From NCBI GenBank assembly GCA_946902875.1, contig OX336359.1:3472001-3536000 (forward strand): DNA of 64,000 bases. The letters run 5' to 3'. The notes under the pieces are model-generated. The model had not been told where the DNA came from. It was given only the letters and a program-made list of their open reading frames with translations, and did not search any database. Below are positions 41,901 through 50,900 of this stretch, one piece after another (within the stretch, counting starts at the first letter, position 1; each line of letters opens with the position of its first letter). The translations under genes and the position numbers were made by a program. This stretch comes from Nematopogon swammerdamellus (lineage: Eukaryota > Arthropoda > Insecta > Lepidoptera > Adelidae).

Positions 41901-44900
41901 CTTGGCACGGTCCTACCATCGAGTCGTGCAGCTAGTGGGTCTTCATGCTTGATAGTTATCTTGTCCTAATACATTGCTAAACGTGGCGGTCGGTGTTGTG
42001 CCATAATTTACAAAAGTACTTGCAGCACAACACTTATTACTCTGCTTACCCCGATTGTAGGGATACAGCGTGTGGTATGTGTGTATGCATATGCCAGCAG
42101 ATTTGCGGACTGTTGCTAGGCTGTCTAGCCCGTTGATACGACGTTTGAAGACGCCCAGGTTAAAGGATTCGGGAAACACACTCGCGGGGAGACAGCTCCA
42201 CACCCTACATAGCGGTGCGACAAAGAAACTATTTTGAGAACCGATGGGTTCTCAAAAGCCTGTCAACAATAAAAAGGTGCTCAGTCTCTCTGCGACGAGT
42301 GCTGCGAAGATAGGTTGGATGGCAAGGAAAAAGGGAAGCAAGTTCCTCCGAGCAGTGTCCATGATAGTACGATGATTTGGCGGCGGGTGGCCGAGTGGTT
42401 TGGGCATCGGCTTCTCATGCGAGAGGTCCGAGGTTCGAATCTGATCGGCGTGTACCAATGAGTTTTTTCTGACGGAAAAATTTACGTGGCTACCTACACC
42501 TGCTGCTTCACCGTTCGGAATCGGTGTAAAACTGTAGGTCCCTTCCCTTGCCCCTTACTAGGTGGTAGGCTCAAATTGTAGCCGACTGGGTTGCTACCAC
42601 CGTACTGGATGTAAGATGGCCGCATTGCAGCCTCGGCTGTGTTCTCCTCTAGTCCAGTATAGCCAGCAATCCAGGGAAGTCTCCGGTATGGCACCTACCT
42701 TCTCGGGGGTGATATTGGCTAGTCAGAGCATGTGCTTTGGCCCCTCTGACTCAGCCGCCCATACCGAAATACATAAAAAAAAATAAAAAAACCTGTAGAA
42801 CAGCATACCAAAGAAAGGAATTAAATATGCCCTCACGGTTCCGTCCTACTGCGCTGATCGTGAGCGCCGTGCGCCGGCGGTGCGGCGGCGGCGGCGCAGC
42901 GCCTCGGCGCGCACACCAGGTGAACCGTGTGCGCCTCCTGGCCCTCGTAGACGCGCAGCACGTCCTTCAGTATCGCGCTGTCGCCGAGCAGCTGCCCCGA
43001 GTATATTATCTTCTGCTCCTCCGTTCTCTGCGACAATAGACAGGGGAATCAATATTACAAAAATGTATTAAAATCCTCACTTACAGATCTTTAACAGTTA
43101 TTTTACCTCTGACACATGTCATTGTATCTTCCGCTAGGTTGGCACCACTTGCTGTCACTAGTACTACGGTCCTAAAAAGGGTTACTTGCTATTAATATTT
43201 TACCCGTGGTAGTGGAAATTATGTATAAGTACCTGTTGTACTTGTAGTGATAAGTCCACCTTTGCGCACTCCTGCATTTCTTGTTTCTTGTCGTGTACTG
43301 TTCTTCTTTAAATTTTTGTGCAATAAAGAGTTTCTATTCTATTCTATTCTAAAAAATATGTTCAAATATTTTGTACAGGGAAATAGTACGAACCAATTAT
43401 GGCAACACAGAGCTCAGGTTAGCCAACTTGATGGCTAGAGGTAAAATAACTGTGAACGGTCTATACTTTCATCACTCAAAGGTTGACTGGAATAAATCAC
43501 TTAAAGTGATAAGTCCGCCTCTGCACGCTCTCTTGTTTCTCTGTGAAGTATTGTTAATTTCAATTTTTTTTTTATGGAAACTGACACGGTTGGCTACATC
43601 ACCTACAACATCCGTGATGTCAGCCCATAACACCGGGTGAACTAGGTGCCACGTCAGTGCTTCCCTCCATTGCTCTTCTGAATGTTTGTGTTTTTTTGTG
43701 CAATAAAGCATTTCTATTCTATTCTATTCTATTCTGAAAATCAATCATCAACATCATCAGCCCGTATCGGTCCACTGATGGGCATAGGCCTCTCCCGAGG
43801 CGCGCCACCGCACGCACACGGTCTTCCGCTCTACTCATCCATCAACTCTTTGTCTTGCTATTTTGTTTGTATTTCCGAAATAAATAAATAAAATAAATAA
43901 ATGAAAAAAAAAAACTCCTGGCTACCTTTTTTAGGTCGTCTGTTCGAAAACAAGTGAAGAGCTCATTAATTTTTTACTCGAGGCTGGCGCCAAAGTGAAT
44001 TAGATCAACAAGGGCATATTTTCAACTTTTTTTAGAAGTATAATCCAGCATTATCCTCATATGTCAGCTTCGGTAGCTCAGTGGTGCGGTCGGTCGACTG
44101 TTATTAAGCAACCCTGGGCGCGGTCAGTACTTGGATGGGTGACCGCTTGACCGTTGGAGGCTGACTGTGGTTCAGATTCCACGTTAAACTGTTTACTGTT
44201 TAATGTTATCATATATCATCAGCCTGTATCGGTCCACTGCTGGACATAGGCCTCTCCCAAGGCACGCCACCACACGCGGTCTTCCGCTCTTCTCATCCAT
44301 CCACTCCCGGCTACCTTTTTTAGGTCATCTGTCCACCTAGCCGGGGGGCGTCCCACGCTACGTTTGCTTGTACGTGGCCTCCATTCGAGCACCCGTCTAC
44401 CCCATCGGTTGTCGGGTCTACGACAGATGTGCCCAGCCCACTGCCACTTCAGCTTGCTTATTTTCTTAGCAATGTCGACTACCTTAGTTCTTTGACGTAT
44501 CACGTCGTTACGGATTTTATCGGTCAAAGAAATGCCGAGCATTGCTCTTTCCATAGCTCGCTGAGCGACTTTAAATTTGTGGACCAGGCCCATCGTCAGG
44601 GTCCACGTTTCCGCTCCGTACGTCATTACCGGCAGGACGCACTGATTGAAGACCTTCGTCTTCAATGACTGTGGGATGGAGGATGAAAAGATGTGGCGGA
44701 GTTTGCCAAATGCCGCCCAGCCTAGCTGAATCCTTCTGTTGGCCTCCTTGTCAAAGTTGTGCTTCCCTAGTTGGATGGTTTGTCCAAGATAGACATAGAC
44801 AAGATAGACATAGACAAGATAGACCCTCGAAGTTGTGCAGAACTATGTTTAATATTAAACTGATACAATCTAATATAACTGATACAATAAAACCTCAATC

Positions 44901-47900
44901 TAATATATTTAGGTATTCTGTATTATATAAATTGTAATTCATATGTATTTAATTTAATCTATAAATAGTAATTTATACGTATAATTAACTAGTATGTACT
45001 TATATGTAGTGTATATTATAGTATATTATAGTTATTTTCCTTATATTATATTTTACATTCCCACACTCAAGTCTTTTGCTACTACCTACTTATATCTCGC
45101 AACATACGACTCTCAAACATCCAAAGGTTGACTGGGAGAAATCCCTGTAAGGGATAAGTCCGCCTTTGCCCCTCATGTAAATTTCTTATTGTGTGTTTAT
45201 GTTAAATGTTTTTTGGAGCAATAAAGTATTTCTATCTATCTATCTATCGTCTACATTTATAATTAGATCACAGACACAAGATTATTTACAAATATGTTTG
45301 ACATTTAGTAAACAATAATTACATACCTACATCACATCACGTAAACAATTCAAGATTTGCTCTTATCTTCTGTCCCTTTTTCTTAAAGTATAATACCTAT
45401 GTGCATAGTGCTATCCTTTTTTTTTTTTTATGGAACCTGACACTGTTGGCTACATCACCTACAACATCCGTGATGTCAGCCCATAACACAGGGTGAACTA
45501 GGTGCCATGTCAGTGCTTCCCTTCATTTCATGTCGGCTACACTGAACTGGACGGAAAACACGAACTATTTACATAGCCGTTTCGACCGACGTTTCGTTCA
45601 GTGCGGTGGTACCAACCCGCCCGGGATAAAGCCTACCAACTAGTAAGGTAAGAAGGGAAGGGACCTACAGTTTAACGTGGAATCCGAACCACGGTCAGCC
45701 TCCAACGGTCGAGCGGTCACCCATCCAATCACTGACCGCGCTCAGCGTTGCTTAATAACAGTTGACTAATCAACCGCGCCACTGAGCTACCGAGGCTGAC
45801 GAATTTTCTTATCCCTTAGTCGACTTTTACGACATGCGATGGGGAGAGATGCAGTGGGGCTATTCTTTTTAAGTACCGACCCCACACGGTAAAGAAAAAA
45901 AATAAATCCTGCTCTAAATATTGCTAAAGCCAAATAATTCAAAAAGACTGCCATCGAATTGTTGAACACAAAGATCAATAGAAGAATCAGAGCACTGCTT
46001 ATAATATTTCTTTATGTATCGCCGCAGTTCTAAAATGCTGACAAGATGGCCGCAACATACCAATCTTATCCACTATTTAACTAACTGTGACGAACTTACG
46101 CTAAATTCATAGCCTTGGACATCTGTGACAATAGTACACTCAATGAACACATGATGATAAGATAAGCAAATATTAGAAGTAACAGAGCACTTACAACCCG
46201 TACCCAGAGGCAGCCTTAGCCGCCCTAGGCCGTTTAGTACCAGCTGCCCCAATTCAATGCAGCCGCCCCTTTCAAGTTTACAGCATAGATACAAATGTGA
46301 AGTTGTATGAAAATCAGTATTGCGTTCGGTTCAACCTGCCAAAAATATATTAGGTATTTCTCGGCTTATTTTACATATAGTAAAAGTATTTTTTACAAGT
46401 TTTACGGCAATATTGACCTTATAGTCAGCAAAATTATTTTTTCCGCGTAAATAGTGCGTCATCACCTCCGCCGCGCTCACCATTCCCGCACGTCGCACGC
46501 ACTTGTTCCGGACGGCACCCTTTCTATTCTGTACCTGCGCTCACTGCTTCCAGCAGCAGGTACAGATTGGCCGCCCCTAATATCTGGCCGCCCTAGGCCC
46601 GGGCCTAGTCGGCCTATATGGAAAGTCCGCCTCTGCCCGTACCGACATCCACATACTGTACTCATCAGTCGGCGTTTATTATGTTTTCATCCATTTATTT
46701 ACACATTTTGTTTTATATTAATTTTACTATTCTATTTTATAGCTAGTCACAATGTATTGTCATCGAAGACGTTAAAAAAAAACCCTTGCGAAGTTTCTTG
46801 CCGGTTCTTCTTTGTGGGTGTAATCGAACGGGATTGTAAAACTCAACTAAACAGGACAAATTCGAGCATAGCGTACTACCATACGATTGGTGAATAAAGA
46901 ATAAAGAACATATTTACAAATTGAAAATCTAAAATTAATACAATAACTTGGCACCAACTTCAGAGAGAGATTTTTATTATGATATAACCAGTTTTTTTTT
47001 ATGGAAACTGACACAGTTGGCTACATCACCTACAACATCACGGATGTTATAGGTGATGTAGCCACCTGTGTCAGCCCATAACACAGGGCGAACTTGGTGC
47101 CACGTCAGTGCTTCCCTTCGGTCGTGCCGGATACACTGAACTGGACGGAAAACGCAAACTATTTACATAGCCGTTTCGACCGACCTTTCATTCAATGCGG
47201 TGGTATCAACCCGGGCGGGTTAAACCCTACCACCTAGTAATATAAGAAGGGAGTCATATCCCTTAGTCGCCTTTTACGACATACATGGGGAGAGATGCAG
47301 TGGGGCTGTTCTTTTAAAGTACTAGCCCCACACGGTACAAAATCGGTGTTCTATCTCTTATTCCATGAGAAGTGCTCGGATGAGCTGTTTAACGCGATCC
47401 CGCACCCGTCCCCTTTCCACCTCCGCACCACGCGCACTAGGCAGGGATTGCATCCCTACACGCCGGACTTACCGCGGATGCGTACAAATCGATTCTGCAG
47501 ATCTTTCCTCTACAGAACCGGTAAACTCCCTGCTCATATATTTCCCCCCCAGTACTGTCTCGGGTCCTTCAAGAGGGGTGTGAATGGGCACCTGTCAAGC
47601 CGGCATGGCATTCGCAACCCCCGCATACGACCGAATTTCCATGGGCGCCGTTAGACACCTTATAGGACACGCTTTCAATATAAAAAAAAGGTGTTGCTAA
47701 TATACTGTAGTTACACAATACAGCTGTGTAAGCAAAACGTCATTTAAGTATGCTATGTCAAATAGTATACACACAAATTGGTCCGGTTTTATATATTGAT
47801 AAGAGGTGGAAAATATTAATAAAGCCAGCATTTACTTTATCAATCATAATAACGCCAAACGAAACTATTTTATAGTTACGGCTCGTAACCAAGCGGTAAA

Positions 47901-50900
47901 ACTGCCTTGTATGCGAGAGGCGGTGAGTTCGAATAGTGAGGGTGCACCACAGAGCATCAAATGCGCGCGCCCGCCCCTCCTAGAGGCGCCCTGAGCGCGA
48001 TTTCCCGACAAGGCCGTTGAAGCCTGTGGGCGTGGCCTATGACTTACATATGTGTGTTGTGCGTGTGCATTTGTTTTGTGCGTGTGCCTAACTTGCTCCT
48101 CTTTGTGTGTAGTGTCGATACTAGCACACACACACACATACGAAGCGCTAGCAGCACTGCGTGTAGTTTTTGGGTTTCAAATATTATCGCTTAGGGCACC
48201 TCTAGTAGGGGGCGCGCGCGATTTGATGCTCTGTGGGGTGCACCCATGTCTTTACTTTAGTAATATACTATAAGTTAATACTTATACCTATATTAGTAAC
48301 GTAAGGATATTATTATTTTTTTTTATATGTAATCCGGTATGGGTGGCTGAGTCAGAGGGGCCAAAGCAGATGCTCTGACTAGCCAATATCACCTCCGAGA
48401 AGGTAGGTGCCATACCGGAAACTTCCCTGGATTGCTGGCTATACTGGAGTAGAGGAGAACACAACCGAGGCTGCTATGCGGCCATCTTACATCTAGTACG
48501 GTGGTACCAACCAGTGGCGGTTCCCCAGGTGAAGCAAGTGAGGCGCCGCCTCACTTAATTATCTTGAAGGTAAAGAAAAAAAAAATCAACATGGATGTTT
48601 ATTTATTAATTTATTATTTATTTATTTATTTTAGACAAGCAGCCTAGGCTGATACGTCTAAATCCAGTTAAAAGTATTATTAATTGTTGTTTTTTATTTA
48701 TTTATTTATTTATTATTAAGAAAACATACAGCCAATATCAGTTACAGTAGGTACATTGTTTTTTATGCAAGGCGTATGGCCAATTATATGTTTCCCTGTT
48801 TAGTCATTTATACATGTTTATTATACAAAATTAAAAAGTTAGTTATTTATTGCTAGACTTTGGGCATGTCCTGTCCTCGAAATTAAAACTGCAATACAAC
48901 ATTCATAAAATGCTCTTATGTAGGTGGTGCCTCACTAAAATTCATTGGCCAGGGTACCAACCCAGGCGGCTACAATTTGAGCCTACCACCTAGTAAGGGG
49001 TAAGGGAAGGGACCTACAGTTTTACACCAATTCCGAACGGTGAAGCAGCAGGTGTAGGTATGCACGTAAATTTTTTCGTCAGAAAAAACTCATTGGTACA
49101 CGGCGACCGGATTCGAAACTCGGACCTCATGCATGAGAAGCCGATGCCCAAACCACTCGGCCACCCGCTACTTGTATAAAAGCACATACCAGCAAGAAAT
49201 ACTTTCCTGGGCACACAACCAAAGCAAGCAGCACTGGTTCCAACTGCCCGGGCAGAAGCACGCGAAGGCACTACTTTCTGGGTACTCGGGTAAATTCACT
49301 TCCGAGGTATTAAACCTAAAACGAAACGACACAAGAGTCCTAACAAGGACTTTAACAGGACACTGCAGACTAAACAAACACCTACACCGAATGAGCCTTA
49401 GCGACACACCGCTGTGCAGGTTCTGTATAAAAGAGGATAAAACGCCCGCACACATTTATTTTATTTATTTATTTATTTATTTTTTAATGAACAAGCAGCT
49501 CTAGCTGATGTGTTCATATCAGTCTTTTTTTTTTTTTGATAATGAATGATTGTTTTATTTTTTTTATTTTTTTTTTAGTTTTCGTACTTGGGCACTGTAG
49601 CTATTTGTTTGTTGATGTACTTTTTATGTATTTATCTAATCGGTTTTTGAAGGTGTTTGTGTTTGGGGAGTCAATCACATCCTGTGGGAGTTTATTCCAG
49701 GCGTTCACCAATCGATTTGTTATGAAGTGCTTTCGGATGTTTGTGTTAGAAGCTGTCTGGTTAAGTGATAGGCGAAGGTGATAGTTCTGGTTCAGGTCAA
49801 ACATTTCAATTAAGTCTGGGCAATTATACTTTGAGGTGAGTATTTTGTAGACTTCAATGAGGTCTCCTCTGTCGCGGCGTTCTTCCAATGTGGTCAGTTC
49901 AAGTATTTTTAATCTTTCTTCGTAGCTCATTCACATCCTTTGTAAATGTGAAGTTCTCATTCACAGTAGAAGCTGTATTCTTGGGGGTTACATTTTTAAC
50001 CCATGCCAAATACAGGCACTCAACCCCAAGGATATTTACTCGGTTCATAGAGGAAATCGGACTTGGAGGTGAGCTATTATTTCTTCTGAGAGATCACAAT
50101 AGATCTTCCTAGGTCACAGTGACAACAGGGCTTAGGGGCCCTAGCTCTCACACTTTAAATCATAGTCATTATAACTTAAGGACACACCCATACAATAAAA
50201 GTAATACCACAGAGCATCAAATGCGCGCGCGCCCCCCCCCCCTCCTAGAGGCGCCCTGAGCGCGATTTCCCTACAAAGCCGTTGAAGCCTGTGGGCGTGG
50301 CCTATGACTTACATATGTGTGTTGTGCGTGTGCATTTGTTTTGTGTGTGTGCCTAACTTGATCCTCTTTGTGTGTGTGTAGTGTCGATACTAGCACACAC
50401 ACACACATATGAAGCGCTAGCAGCACTGCGTGTAGTTTTGGGTTTCAAATATTATCGCTTAGGGTGCCTCTAGTAGGGGGCGCGCGCGGTAGGTATTTGA
50501 TGCTCTGTGAGTAATACGAATTCAAAAATGTCCTCACTAAAGTGGTGGTCAAACCACAGTAAGAACACCTAAAATTACAAAAAAAAAACACAATTTGCAA
50601 ACGGAATATAGCATGATTATAATATAATGTTATATGTATTCATGGTTCATACCGTGGTTCAGATTCTACGTTAAACTGTAGGTCCCTTCCCTTCTTACCT
50701 TACTAGGTGGTAGGGTTTATCCCGGCTGGGTTGGTACCACCGCATTGAGCGAAACGTCGCTCGAAACGGCTATGTAAATAGTTCGTGTTTTCCGTCCAGT
50801 TCAGTGCAGCCGACATGAGATGAAGGGAAGCACTGATATAGCACCTAGTTCACCCGGTGTTATGAGCTAACATCACGGATGTTGTAGGTGATGTAGACAA

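Noticed and set aside
46454..46897. 147-codon plus ORF
   Set aside because: Starts inside the hAT element at 46205-46635 and runs into AT-rich DNA; no domain.
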